DNA of 64,000 nucleotides, from assembly GCA_020809705.1 (NCBI GenBank), contig CP085826.1:5828001-5892000 (forward strand), in the 5' to 3' direction. Source of the stretch: Calonectria ilicicola (taxonomy: Eukaryota; Ascomycota; Sordariomycetes; Hypocreales; Nectriaceae). The first letter of the stretch is position 1; each line of letters opens with the position of its first letter. The notes under the pieces are model-generated. The model was given only the letters and a program-made list of their open reading frames with translations, did no database searches and had not been told where the DNA came from. This document shows positions 34,416-45,257 of the stretch, piece by piece. Made by a program: the position numbers and the translations under genes.

Positions 34416-37040
34416 CTATCCAAGAAGAATGTTGACTTGGTCTTTGGCGTTCGACTCCCATGCTCGTTGTAGGATATGTCCAACGCCACGACGGTAGCAA
34501 ATTTCACCGATACGCTCAACCCACAGCACATTGACGACACTAATGGTTTCATCAGCATCCATATTCTCTTCGAAGTTCTCTGCGTCAAAGAGATGCGATC
34601 CGTAGCGTTCGGTTGCCGTCGAAATGGCAATGAACTCAAGCTTCTCATCGCCATCATAGTTGGACGACTGCACACCGAGCCATGCGTCGTGTGAACGAAA
34701 TTGCCCGACCCATTTGTTGCCCTTTGCCAAGATATTGCCAATTGCGAGAGGCGGGTTATCTCGGTCACGGTGTGCCATTGTAGAGTAGTGATTGACTTCA
34801 AAGAAGCCCGAGGTCGTCTGGAACGCGAGGAGCGGGCCGGGGAAGGCCAACTCACCCGCGGGAGGCTCGTATTCGCCAGCCTCTGGGGGGTCCTCGACGG
34901 GGATGGGATACTTGAAGAGTGTCACATTGTCGCTGTCATGCATGTAATATCTTGAACCGCTAGGTTTCCATCCCGGTGGGAGCTCTGAGATTGAGCCCCT
35001 CTTGCCGCGCAGGTCTCTGAACTGGAGGCCGGTATTCTGCAGCGGCACACTGTTGGTTCGGTCCGTGATGCTCCATGTCACGGTTGGCTTGATGCGGAAG
35101 GGATGAGATGGACGGAGCCTCTTATACTCCTGACCACCACGCTTTCCCATTGGCTTGGCCTCCTCAATATAGTCGACGGCAGCTTTCCAAATACTCAAGT
35201 CCACGGGAATGTTATCAAACCACCAACCCATCCAGGACCAGGATGGTAGAAACGGTGGGCGGGTGGGGGCTCTCCGTCTAATCGAGGCGTGGGGTCGCCA
35301 GAGAAGAGCAATGTCAAGAAACATGATGGGCATGCCATAAAGGAAGCCACTTGGGTAAGTGCGCGAGAGCACATGGGTGATGGGCGAAAAGGCACGGAGA
35401 GTGTCGTCGACGTGAGTCACTCTCCGCGCGCTGTATTCCATAACAATGCGTGCATACTCATCCAGGTCAGGCCAGGATGGATGATGATATGCAAAGGCGG
35501 CATCGGGGACGGGGTTGATGCACTCCTTCTGCCCACCGCGAATTTTCTTCATAACACTAGAAGGGCTGCCTGTCCAGGTGTCACAGTGGCACTCCCATGT
35601 AACGGTGTCTTCGAAAAAGTAGACGCACCGCCGTGAGTACATGCGCTCTGACATAGTCCAGCCGCGGTAGTACCAATTCGACGCCAATAACAGTTCCTGG
35701 TGGCTTCGGCCACCTGGTCGGAGGTTGCGAATCGATTTTGATGGCGTCAACGCTCCAAGCCCCGTGTACACATCGCCAGAAGCAGCGACAAGCGTGAGAT
35801 ATGCATTGGCAAATGTATACGCCAGGTGTCTGACATTGCTGTCCATGTCCCCTGGGTCATCTTGTACAATGCATAGTTTATCGATCCAGAGATGGCGGAG
35901 ACCCAGCTTCCGTGCGATCCACATGGCATCAAGAAAAGTCTGCGGCATATCGGCTTCTGGTGGGAGGGAAGCTTGAAAGCTTTCAATGTTGGATCTGAGC
36001 AGCTGTGGATACGTCTTGGGTGCATTAGCCCGTGTGGGCGACCCCCAGACGTAACTTAGAGCAACATAGCGATCCTTGGGAGCAGCTCGGACTAGACGTC
36101 GCTCAACAGCATCGATGAGCCATACAGGCTGCCATGTGGTGGGTTCTGCGTCGGTTGAGATGGCGCAGTGGTGGTTATGCTCGGCGTTGCATGTTTCGAG
36201 CCATTCGCGGATGCGGGGGATGGGGCTTTGCTTGACCGCAGAAGTAGAACGTCTCTGGATGGGCGAGGCGGGAGGAGGAAAGTCTCTGTCCTTGTCCTTG
36301 TCTTTGAATCCGTCTCCTCCTCCTCCTCCTGCCCTGTCCTGAACTTTGTTGCGCACCTCCTTTAATGAGCCAATCAGGCGACCGGCAATGCTATTGCGTT
36401 TGGTGGGTGTGTCATCTCGAAGTTGATCTCTGCTGCGAAGGTGGTCTCGTTCACGATGTGTGTGACCATTACGAGGCTTCGGGCTATCGCGAGGATGATA
36501 GCTATTGCGGTCCCTGTCTCTGTCTCGATCTCGTGGACGAACAGTACTGTCTCGGTTTCGATCTCGATCGCGATCCCTTTCTCGAGGGTGATGACTATCT
36601 CGGTCCCTTTCTCGGGGGTGTGTGCTGTCGCGATCTCGAGGGTGAAAGCTGTCGCGGTCCCTGTCCCGATCGCGGTCTCTAGACTGGTAGCTGTCGTTTC
36701 TCCTGTCTCTGTCCTTGTCTCTATCCCTATCTCGGTCACCGGGATAGAAGCTGTCGCGGTTTCTGTCTTGACCCCGGTTACGATCTTTGTCAAGATCGTC
36801 GTAGTCGTCGGAGCTAATGTCACTGCTGTGGTCGTCGCTTCGCTGGTCGGGCGTCACAGGTCTGTCGCGATTCCTGTCTCTGTCTCTATCTCTGTCCCTA
36901 TCCCTATCCCTATCCCTGTCTCGGTCACGATCATGATCACGGTCTCTGTCTCTGTCTCTGTCTCTGTCTCGTTCTCGATCCCTCTCTCTGGATTCGCCAT
37001 CACGATCGCGGGGATCGCGCGACTGAGATTCGTCCCGCAT
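34416..37040 (-). CDS. HET-domain protein with long Arg-Asp repeat N-terminus
   Basis: Single-exon gene of 874 aa. Residues 1 to about 210 are dominated by Arg-Asp dipeptides (the first long run is interrupted only by HD, NR and similar), with spacers such as DSFHPRD and DSHHPRE. This composition is known from nuclear RNA-binding proteins with RD/RE/RS regions. A basic/Gly-rich linker follows (KEVRNKVQDRAGGGGGDG). The HET domain starts near residue 320 with RYVALSYVWGSP, then LGLRHLWIDKLCIVQDD, and YRGWTMSERMYSRRCVYF. A C-terminal region of about 350 residues includes FLPSWSWMGWWFDN, common in this HET subgroup. No ankyrin, WD or NACHT part is present. Start: first ATG of an open frame, directly followed by the repeat. 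HET domains mediate incompatibility cell death in some fungi; a role here is unproven. Confidence 0.88.
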   Translation of the reverse strand: MRDESQSRDPRDRDGESRERDRERDRDRDRDRDRDHDRDRDRDRDRDRDRDRDRDRNRDRPVTPDQRSDDHSSDISSDDYDDLDKDRNRGQDRNRDSFYPGDRDRDRDKDRDRRNDSYQSRDRDRDRDRDSFHPRDRDSTHPRERDRDSHHPRERDRDRDRNRDSTVRPRDRDRDRDRNSYHPRDSPKPRNGHTHRERDHLRSRDQLRDDTPTKRNSIAGRLIGSLKEVRNKVQDRAGGGGGDGFKDKDKDRDFPPPASPIQRRSTSAVKQSPIPRIREWLETCNAEHNHHCAISTDAEPTTWQPVWLIDAVERRLVRAAPKDRYVALSYVWGSPTRANAPKTYPQLLRSNIESFQASLPPEADMPQTFLDAMWIARKLGLRHLWIDKLCIVQDDPGDMDSNVRHLAYTFANAYLTLVAASGDVYTGLGALTPSKSIRNLRPGGRSHQELLLASNWYYRGWTMSERMYSRRCVYFFEDTVTWECHCDTWTGSPSSVMKKIRGGQKECINPVPDAAFAYHHPSWPDLDEYARIVMEYSARRVTHVDDTLRAFSPITHVLSRTYPSGFLYGMPIMFLDIALLWRPHASIRRRAPTRPPFLPSWSWMGWWFDNIPVDLSIWKAAVDYIEEAKPMGKRGGQEYKRLRPSHPFRIKPTVTWSITDRTNSVPLQNTGLQFRDLRGKRGSISELPPGWKPSGSRYYMHDSDNVTLFKYPIPVEDPPEAGEYEPPAGELAFPGPLLAFQTTSGFFEVNHYSTMAHRDRDNPPLAIGNILAKGNKWVGQFRSHDAWLGVQSSNYDGDEKLEFIAISTATERYGSHLFDAENFEENMDADETISVVNVLWVERIGEICYRRGVGHILQRAWESNAKDQVNILLG
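36440..37010 (-). repeat. Arg-Asp codon repeat (hexanucleotide, CGAGAC-like)
   Basis: The coding strand repeats six-base units encoding Arg-Asp with changing synonymous codons (CGA/CGC/AGA/CGG plus GAC/GAT). The purest run is at about 36865-37010. The opposite strand is open for more than 200 codons of Val/Ser/Ile-rich sequence purely because of this repeat. Confidence 0.85.
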
Positions 37041-37967
37041 GGTCCGAAACTACACAGGTGGGATCAGGTGTGTTGTGTGGCGCATTCTAGGGCCAACGTC
37101 GCAGAAGAGGTCGGAGGATTCACGACAGACATGCCAAGTTAAGCGGCGGCGGGAACCATACTTGAAAAGGCGTTGCGATCCCGAGAGGTTGGGCGGGACA
37201 AACCCTGCCGCGTCATGTCACTTTGGCAGTAAGCCCCTCAGTCAGCGTTGCGCAGCGCAGAACTTTTGATTGGCCCGTGCTGCGCTCAATCCAAACAAAC
37301 GAGCCCTTGGCAACCGCCACTGTTCCTGAAGCGTTCTGAAGCGTCGAGCCCAGCCAAGGCTATCCGTGTCAGTCCCGAACTCTGAAATTAAACGGGATAG
37401 ATGGCCCCGTAAATTACGGTCTTTGGAAGATCCGGGAAAATAAGGATTTTTATGCTGTAATTTAAAATGGCTGCCCAATGATCCATTTTCCTAATTAGTC
37501 CGCCGTCGCAAATCTTTCCCACCCCCACTAACACGAGCTAACATGAATCCCCAAAGTGGTTCCACATTCTTAGCATGACAGGATTGATTCGGCCAAGCTG
37601 TATATGTATATACATATACAATAATGTCTATAATGTCTCTGTGCTTTAGTTTTATCCTACTTCTCAATTGTAATTGGAAGACTATGGAGCACCCCACGGG
37701 GCCCTTAGTTTCGAAACAACGACTCACTCAATCAAATCATTAGTCGTATCAGCAAGAATGATGTCATATCAGCGACCAGTGGTATCAGGGGGGGATGTGC
37801 GCATCACAGAAGCAAGCAAGCGTATGTCCATAAAACAAGGGGGAAATGTTGCTGTACTAACAGCATTGGCAATTTCGGTATTCATACATACATACAAGGG
37901 TGAATCGTCCCAATAACTAATGGCGTTTTTCGGTTTCCTCCCGCATCATCATCATTCTCAATTTCAT
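37041..37967. other. Upstream region of the Arg-Asp HET gene and 3' flank of the dioxygenase
   Basis: A 927-bp stretch with short overlapping ORFs only. It includes a TATATGTATATACATATA-like dyad near 37600-37618, a small AT-rich inverted repeat. No gene supported. Confidence 0.45.
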
Positions 37968-39297
37968 TTACTTGTGGTACTGCCCCTTGAACCCTGGTAG
38001 AATCTCTTGTCCATCTGTCGCAAAGTGACTCTTGACCTTCTTCTGCTGCCAAGTTTGCTTCAATTTCGTGAACTCTCCCATGTCGGGAATGTGGTGCCCC
38101 CCTTCTTCAAATTCGTTTTGAGTGAAGCCTTCTCGCTTAAGAACAGGCGAGTCAACAGTCTTCAAAACAAGATCATTCTGAGGACGCGCAAAGTAGAGAA
38201 GACCCAGGCGGTCAACGTGGCGCTGGTCTTTAGGGGGAAGCGACACCTGGCACAAGCTGTTAGCATATTTTATCCACAGGATAGACGTATTATCAAAGAT
38301 ATGTACCCGGTGAACAGTTGACTTGATGTAACCTCCGGTGAGGAAGCTGAGCGCATCGCATGTGTTGACCGTCAGGCTACCGTCAAGGGGCTTTGCCCAC
38401 TTCCACTTCCCGCTTTGGTCCTTGATCTGCAGGCCAGCCACGGGCTGTCTAAAAAGCAGGGTAATAGTGCCCAGATCGGTGTGGCCATGAGACCACAGGC
38501 CGTCCTCCAGCTTGTCGATTTCCTCTTGGGAGAACTTGGAGTATCTCATGTATCGCAAGTGCGACTCATCATGTGTGTCCCACTTGTGCACCTTAGTAAA
38601 GAAGTCCTCTGGCAGTTCCAAAGCAAGGGCAATTAGATGGTTCAATGGGTCAAGGACCTTGTCGTGCAAATCCTACATATCACATTAGATCGGACGATAG
38701 ACCAATCAAATTCGGGCTCTTACCTTTGCGAAACCTTCGATTTCACCAAGATTCTCTTTAACAAGTTGCGGGACGGGTTGGGTGATGTGGCCATCCTTGG
38801 CTGTGTTTTCGACACATTAACCAGATGTTATACACATGGTGCATTGGGCGATTACTCACTTGCCATGTTCCAAACCTCAGTCTTTTCTGGTACACCTCCA
38901 GCTAGTAGCCGACGACCTGCAGGCCGATATCCATTGTAGTCATCATTGTCAAGATCAGGCACATATTGTAGCTTCTCCTCGAGTGGGAGATTGTAAAATG
39001 CTTGTCCAAGGGAAAACTGCCTGTCGACAGCGTCCTGGGAAATGCCGAAGTTGACGACATAGAAAAAACCCTTGGTTCGGATTGCCTCAATGAGGGTGTC
39101 CGCTAACTCCTTGTTCCCTTCCGGGGTGCCATACTTAGAGAGGTCAATAGTGGCGACTATTAACCATGTCAGATACAGGTACCCGGTGCAAATGTATCGG
39201 CCCGATGAATGGAATCGCACTTACGGTCGGCCCAGTCCAGGTCCTCCTTTGTCTCTGGGACATGGGTGTATTGATGCAATGGGATAGCGGAAGGCAT
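37968..39297 (-). CDS. 2-oxoglutarate/Fe(II)-dependent dioxygenase (isopenicillin N synthase-like)
   Basis: Five exons (39225-39297, 38860-39156, 38724-38800, 38307-38672, 37968-38246) give 363 aa. An N-terminal DIOX_N domain (about 22-130) includes ATIDLSKYG and IRTKGFFYVVNFGI. The catalytic jelly-roll shows the iron-binding H-x-D in SHGHTDLGTITLLF and the distal His in STVHRV, followed by the 2OG-binding Arg region near DRLGLLYF. The family oxidises small molecules in secondary metabolism and catabolism; the substrate cannot be read from sequence. The fourth intron (38247-38306) is 60 nt with no stop in frame, so reading through it would insert 20 residues right after the distal His. The gene is divergent from the MFS permease with 710 bp between starts, which suggests shared control. 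Confidence 0.92.
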
Positions 39298-40007
39298 GTT
39301 GGGCGACTGAATTAAAGATTGAACTTGGGGTTGCAGCAGGTCAAAAAATGTGAGCCTGCGATATGAAACCCAAGCTATTAAATAGTTTCATCCGATACCT
39401 CATTTCATCGCAAAACGATAGCCACAGTTCAATTGAATAAGCCTGCTGATGCTACAATACATGGCCAAGTTCACCAATAATCGTGCGTCTAATGGTCTTA
39501 GTGATGTCGTGATCACCTCCCCACATATTCCCCCGCCGCCACGGTTCCCGGAATGCAGCTTCTTTGGCTCGGGAATAAGAATAGTTTCCAGATCGATGCA
39601 TCCCAACGTGCGATAAGAAATTGCGCAATTGCAGCCGCTTGGGGTTTCCCTTACTAGGTTAAGGATTGACATGGATTCGGTATCCCACTTCCGGGAAGGA
39701 CAGCAGCAGTTAGCCTGGGGTAGCACTGTGGGATGCAAACTATTACACCATGCAGGCCTAGGAGAAAACCCCGGTCAGTAGTGTGTTGATGTAGCAGCTT
39801 TAGCGCACGCAATCTCTCAGAGGATGACGAAGAAGAAATCTCCCACTCGAGGGTTTCATTTCGTCCCTAGCCAAGTTTAGCTAACTCTTGGCAATGTATG
39901 AAGCCTGCGATGGCAACGATGATCAGTGCACAGAAAGCTTTATATACCATGCGAGCGGTGTTTAAACTCGCTCACGCGTTCAACTGTGTTGCTGGATATT
40001 GGGCAGA
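39298..40007. other. Shared divergent promoter region dioxygenase/permease
   Basis: A 710-bp region between two divergent starts. It contains a GATAAG site (39612-39617). A 112-codon minus-strand ORF (39400-39738) has no recognisable feature and is treated as chance. Confidence 0.5.
39612..39617 (+). promoter_or_regulatory. GATAAG, possible nitrogen GATA-factor site
   Basis: The hexamer GATAAG matches the core bound by AreA/NIT2-type regulators. It lies about 315 bp from the dioxygenase start and 390 bp from the permease start. DAL5-like permeases are often under nitrogen control, which makes it plausible, but one hexamer is weak evidence. Confidence 0.3.
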
Positions 40008-42097
40008 ATGGGCACTGTCATTGAAGCAATCAAAAGGAACAGAGTGGGCGGGGTTGTCGTATCAGTTTTTGACTGGTACCGTAAGTCTATTGCAATACAC
40101 AACCCTTACTTACACCATTCAAAGTTTCTAACCGCAATCTAGCCGCTCACTACTCCAAGGAGGAAAAGAAGCTACTTCGGAAGCTTGACCTGGCCATTTT
40201 AGTTTTTGGTTCATTAAGCTGTAAGATGTTCTACCAAACACTAAACCCTCCAAGAAATGTTGCAACTAACAAGCCGTTTTACAGTTTTTTGCAGAGTTGG
40301 TTGTATATGACCTAGCATATAGCCAATGCTGACTTTGATCTAGTTTTTGGGACAACAAAACATTACCAATGCCTATGTATCTGGAATGAAAGAAGACCTT
40401 GGGGCGTACGGCAATGAACTCAACTACTATGTGGTTTCTTGTAAGTATTTAGAGTGCCAATCATCTGAAGCCAACAATCACACCATGTCATCTAATTGGA
40501 TATTTGCTAATTTTCCGCGTATAGATAATACAGCATACGTCATCGGACAGATTCCTTTGATGACCCTTCAAACCAAGGGCAAAGTGTATGCTTTAGAAAA
40601 TGTATACGAGCCCAATACGTTTGCTAATTTTTCTCAGTGCTGCTTTTTTGCTTCCCTCACTGCAAATCACTTGGGCCATCATCGCATTTTGCCAATCTGA
40701 GATTAAATATAGTTGGCATCTCTACATTTGTCGCGCCATAACTGGATTCCTTGAAGCTTCCTCCTTCGGCGGAACACATCTCATTCGTCAGTTCAGACCA
40801 CGAACCCAATGAAAGGGGGGAAATTGTACTAATCATGGAGTTATAATGCAGTCGGCAGTTGGTTCAAAAATGAAGAACTGTTCAAAAGAGCAGGCGTGTG
40901 GTTCATGGGCAACTCTCTTGGCTCAATGTTCTCAGGATACTTACAGGCTGCTGCCTATCGCAACTTGAATGGGGTATATGGACGTGCTGGTTGGAGATGG
41001 CTTTTCATCGTCCAAGGAATCATCACGTTGCCCATTTCATTCATCGGGTTTGCATTTTGGCCCGGCCTCCCCATTTCACCAAAGCGATGGTACTTGACCG
41101 AGGAGGAGCATGCGCTTGCTGTGAAACGTATGCCGACTGTCGAAAAAGAGGGAATTACTTGGAAGACATTCAATTATACGCTCTCTCGCCCAATGTGGTG
41201 GATTTGTGTCCCGTGTTACGTGTAAGTCATACCCCCCACTCCCAATACGAACTAGGTTATTGGTGCTAAAGGTTGTTAGATTCCTTTGCCAAGCTGGTTA
41301 TTGGACTGGCTACATGGCTCTGTGGTTGCGCAGCACCAATTATTCTATAGAGCTTGTCAACATATTGCCAACGTTCATAGATCTTATCAAAGCATTGTCG
41401 TCCTGGCTTGGGACAACTCTGGCAGGATGTCTTAGTCTGAGGGGGCTATGGACATTCCAAGCTGTACGTGTATCTCCTCTAGTGCATAAAAGAAGAGTCC
41501 TATTCTTGGCAAAGAACTAACCTATGCTTCGATTTAGTCTTTTGTTTTCTTCGCGTGCATTGTTCTGGCTGTTTGGAACGTTCCTGACGGACTCAAGTTT
41601 TGCGCATTTTATTTTGGTGGGTTCTCGGGCATGGCCTCACCAATCCTGGTAAGTATACTGCTACATACATCTTCCCGCTAGAAAATAGGCTGATGCCAAA
41701 CCCACAGTATTCGTGGCTCAACTCGACCCTGAAGGATAACTATGGAGAGCGTGGTCTCATTATTTCTTCCATGATGACGCTTGGCTTTTGCTGTCAAATA
41801 TGGGTTCCTCTCTTCACTTTTCCCACGGTCCAAGCACCAAGGTTCCCGCACGGATATCCAGCCGCCGCTGTATTTGAGTTTTGTATGTGGTCAATATTAA
41901 TGGCGGGATCGTGGTACATGATGCGGTGGAAGAAGAAGCAACCAGATTTGGAAACAAGGATATCCTCAGATGCCGATGCTACGATTGAAGAGTATCTACC
42001 GGCCTCGGGACAAACTCCAAGCGTGGGAAGTGGCGATAATAAAAGCGCTGGGCCGAGCGTTCGTGTGAAGGGTACAACGAGCGATTCAGAAAGCTGA
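40008..42097 (+). CDS. MFS permease of the allantoate/DAL5 (anion:cation symporter) family
   Basis: Ten exons (40008-40080, 40143-40220, 40285-40295, 40344-40440, 40525-40585, 40638-40786, 40852-41221, 41280-41463, 41538-41648, 41708-42097) give 507 aa with exact frame closure. Family signatures are [14 protein letters not shown] before helix 1, [66 protein letters not shown] and [13 protein letters not shown]. About twelve membrane segments, with a hydrophilic C-terminal tail. It should import a small carboxylate, amide or vitamin at the plasma membrane in symport with protons. The third exon is only 11 nt and its donor is GTTGGT rather than GTAAGT; it is kept because the joined FFCRFLGQQN has the family's exact spacing. 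Without such careful splicing the gene looks broken. Confidence 0.88.
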
Positions 42098-42517
42098 AAA
42101 TATACACCAACAAACCTTGTGGTGCAGAGTCTGTCATTGGCTCAACCCGTTTTCGTTATGGGCGATGGCTGTACCAGTTCTATGGGAGAAGGAATGCGCT
42201 CCACATATTTCTCTTCTCATACGACAATGGGAAAAGCACAATAAAGCAAGTAATAGTTGCCGATATATAGAACCAAAACGGTTCATATTCACTCTCAGAT
42301 TTCAGTTATTTGCTTTACATTATCAACACTCTTTGTGCTGAAGTGATCCCTTGGGGACAGTGTTGTAGAAACACATTTTTCATTAGGCCTTCAATACTTG
42401 TAGTAGCTTACTCCTCCATCATATATTCACCGGATAGCTTCATAATCTAGCTGGTGGGTAAAGGTTTTTAGGTCAAAATTATTACATCTAGCTCTTTCAT
42501 TGTTCGCAAGACGATCA
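42098..42517. other. Convergent 3' region permease/Gly-x3 gene
   Basis: A 420-bp AT-rich stretch between two convergent stops; no feature beyond likely 3' UTRs. Confidence 0.5.
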
Positions 42518-43795
42518 TCAACAGCAGCAGCTATCACCATCTTTGTCATCTCCTCCGCAGCAACCACCACCGTCACAACAGTCGCCGCAGCAGTCGCCAC
42601 AACAGCCATCATCGCCGTCTCCACAACAACCACAGCAACCATCATCGTCTCCTCCATTGTTATTGTTGTTGTCATTCCATTCGTTGGCTGCCACAGTCGC
42701 TCCAGCTCCAGCAAGAACACCGACACCGACACCAGCCGCAACAGCCGTACCAGTGGACATGCCACCTCTATCAGCATTATTATCTCGAGTCTTTTCTTGG
42801 ACGTTGCGATCTGAGTTGTCTTGACCATATCCTTGGTTGGTGCTTTGGTCCCATTGCTGGTTGCCTTGTTGAGAATATTGACGTCCGTCATCTGTTCGTC
42901 GGTCTTGGCCATCCCATCGCCCCTCATCGTATCCGTCCCAACGTCCTTGATCATACCCATCATTCTGCCCTTGGTAGTATCCATCAACTCGACCATTATT
43001 GTATCCTTGTTGGTTGCCGCGAACATATCCATCTTCAGCACCTCCATAATAACCATCGTACTGGCCCTCAACATAGCCCTCCTGAAGGCCAGATCGATGG
43101 CCCGCCTCTTCGCCAGAATAGTACCCATCAGTTTGTCCATGGGCATAGCCTTCCCTCTCTCCTGAGTTATGCCCGTCCTTGTGTCCCATATTGTATCCCT
43201 GGGTTTGTCCTTTATTGAACCCTTGCTGGGTTCCCGAACTGAGCCCGTCCTTGTGCCCAGAATTATATCCTTGATTTTGACCTGCCCGTTGGCCTCGAGC
43301 GTATGCCGCGTTTTCTGCGTTTCGAATGGCCGCCATTTGCATCGCTTGGTTGGGTGCGGGCTGGGTTTTGACCACCGCTGGTTTGGGAGGTTGCACGTGC
43401 CCATGTGAGTGTGAATTCGAATGTGAGTGCGAATGCCCATGTGACTGAGTTTGGACATTAACATGTACATTAGGAGGGGCATGGCTTGCGTATCCTCCCC
43501 GGTGCTGGACTGGATGGCCCCCTCGAGCGGGAGCTGGGTGACCACCTCGAACAGGAGCTGGGTGACCCCCTCGAGCGGGAGCAGGATGGCCTCCTCTCCC
43601 TGACGCCGGATGACCTCCTCGTCCTCTTTGGGCCGCTGGGGCCTTTTTTCCTCCGTGTTGTCTATAGAAGCGCAGTGTATTAGTAACTATTTCTAGTACT
43701 CCTCCTACTAGGAAGGATTGAGGGTATTAGTGTAGACATGTTGGGGACCAAAGAATGTTTGAAAGGTTACAAATAGATTTTACTCACTGGGGCAT
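42518..43795 (-). CDS. Unrecognised His/Gly/Cys-rich protein with 33 x-x-x-Gly tetrads
   Basis: Two exons, 43788-43795 (8 nt) and 42518-43661, joined across a 126-nt intron (CA/GTGAGT to CTATAG/A), give 383 aa. Layout: Gly-His-Pro repeats GGHPAPARG (about 15-60), a His-rich segment SHGHSHSHSNSHSHGH (about 72-90), a Pro/Gln linker, 33 uninterrupted x-x-x-Gly tetrads (123-254; YxxG often alternates with QxxG/xxDG), a polar Gln/Asp/Asn region, a short Gly/Ala/Val hydrophobic segment (about 308-330), then 15 Cys arranged as CC or CCC in an Asp/Gly background to the end. I do not recognise a family. The Gly every fourth residue recalls the deca-GX3 motif of Yae1/Lto1 but is three times longer. Cys doublets after a hydrophobic stretch suggest lipidation or metal binding (inference). 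The tiny first exon is the least certain part. Confidence 0.75.
42908..43303 (-). repeat. 33 tandem x-x-x-Gly tetrads (12-nt period)
   Basis: From Tyr-Ala-Arg-Gly to the last Arg-Trp-Asp-Gly, every fourth residue over 132 positions is Gly. Many units pair into eight-residue blocks of the type Y-x-x-G-x-x-D-G. The DNA is diverged between units, so the spacing is kept at protein level. Confidence 0.9.
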
Positions 43796-45257
43796 ATTGG
43801 GGTTTCGAAGTAGTTGTTCTGTTTAGAACACTGGTAGATTGGTGGGATTGAAAAAGCAGGCTGCTTAGGTCGCGGCAGATGGTTTTATAGCCCAGGCTGC
43901 AGGCTCCCACGAGGCAGTCAGAGCCCAAAAGTCCAGACACAGGGTATCATTGAGGCTCAATCCTCGGCTGCGAAAATATCCACATCATGGCCCCCAAATA
44001 CATTGCATCGTGGTGGCGCTGAAGCGCTGATATTGTCATGCTACTGCAGATGCTGATAGGGTGCCTTGCGGGAAGCGACACACTCCGCAGCCAACCGACA
44101 CCAATACAATCCCCACACGGTGATAGTTCCACACATCTTGCTCCTTGTGGCTTGCAGAGTGCTTGAGCTGAAGTGTAATGGTGGGTGCGATACGCCCATC
44201 TTTGCCCAGATTGTTCCCCAGCGCGCGTTACATGTGCCAGACCGTAAGCCTTGTCGGGTATACTCGGCGGCAATAACGAGTCGCCTAATTTACATGTAGG
44301 TTTAGCTCCAATACTCTGCTTATTAGTACGGTTCCTTCTGCAGCTTTCTGCAACTAAAAATGCAGGGAGTGGCTGAGGTGGCAGTCCAAGGGGCGATGAA
44401 AATGCAACGCATTGTTCACAGCTCGCAAAAAGTTGCCGCTGCGCCCAGAGCCATGTCCAAGAAAAGCAAATGAGGACAGGGGGTGTCAGCCGCCATCGTC
44501 GCCTTTTTTTCTTCTGTGCGAATTATGTGAGCAGAGAATGAGTTCATCTCCGCCGTAACGTTCAAATCTATTAATATAACACACACCCACATTCAACAAA
44601 GCGACATTGAGGGTTTCATACCATCCCATAATGTAACCATACAGTAAGACCAACCATGCCAATTCTGCAAGGCCCAGAACGCAAGAATTTTTCAGAGAAC
44701 TGATTTGGAATATTTCGATGGCGTGTCTATTGTCTGACTGCATCTGAAGTGCATGATCCAAGGCAGCAATGGTCTTAGTCTAGCCAGCCCACTGAAATAG
44801 CTGATTGATGCTTAGCAAGAACAATCCAACCAGAAACGGACGGACCTGATCGATGCAGAAAGCGATCGCGAAATAGACTTCTCCCCACGGGGATGTACAT
44901 AACAGAGAGCTTCAATCCCATTTCATGAAGTTTTGGCAAGAGCCGCTGAGATGTAGGTATAAAACAGTGTGTGACGAAAGTGGAAGGGGTGTGACAGATG
45001 TCTTTGTACAAACCTCGCATTCAAGTGTCAGTAGATAGATATTCTATCGATTGCCATGGGACAGAAAATGATTTTTCGGGAACAACTATACGAAATGTCG
45101 TATCCTTAGCCAGTGTCAAAAAGGATTGCGAGATTGAGCCGCAGTGCCAAGGTGCCTAAAGCGAGACTTGTCACCTAAGTTGGGCACGGCCAGAGTCTAG
45201 CTACTGCTACCCTTCATAGTATACGTGTAGCAGTCCGCATTCCAACAAATCAGATAA
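43796..45257. other. Upstream region of the Gly-x3 gene up to tRNA-Val
   Basis: About 1.5 kb with only short overlapping ORFs (largest 108 codons, minus strand at 43947-44273) and no recognisable feature. Confidence 0.45.

Noticed and set aside
36423..37142. 239-codon plus-strand ORF rich in Val/Ser/Ile
   Set aside because: It is the exact antisense of the Arg-Asp repeat of the HET gene; the repeat removes stop codons from the opposite strand.
42427..43545. 372-codon minus-strand ORF in another frame of the Gly-x3 gene
   Set aside because: Its Met/Thr/Lys-rich composition is the frame-shifted reading of the tetrad repeat. The chosen frame has ordered repeats, a hydrophobic segment and Cys doublets, and continues upstream through a good splice site.
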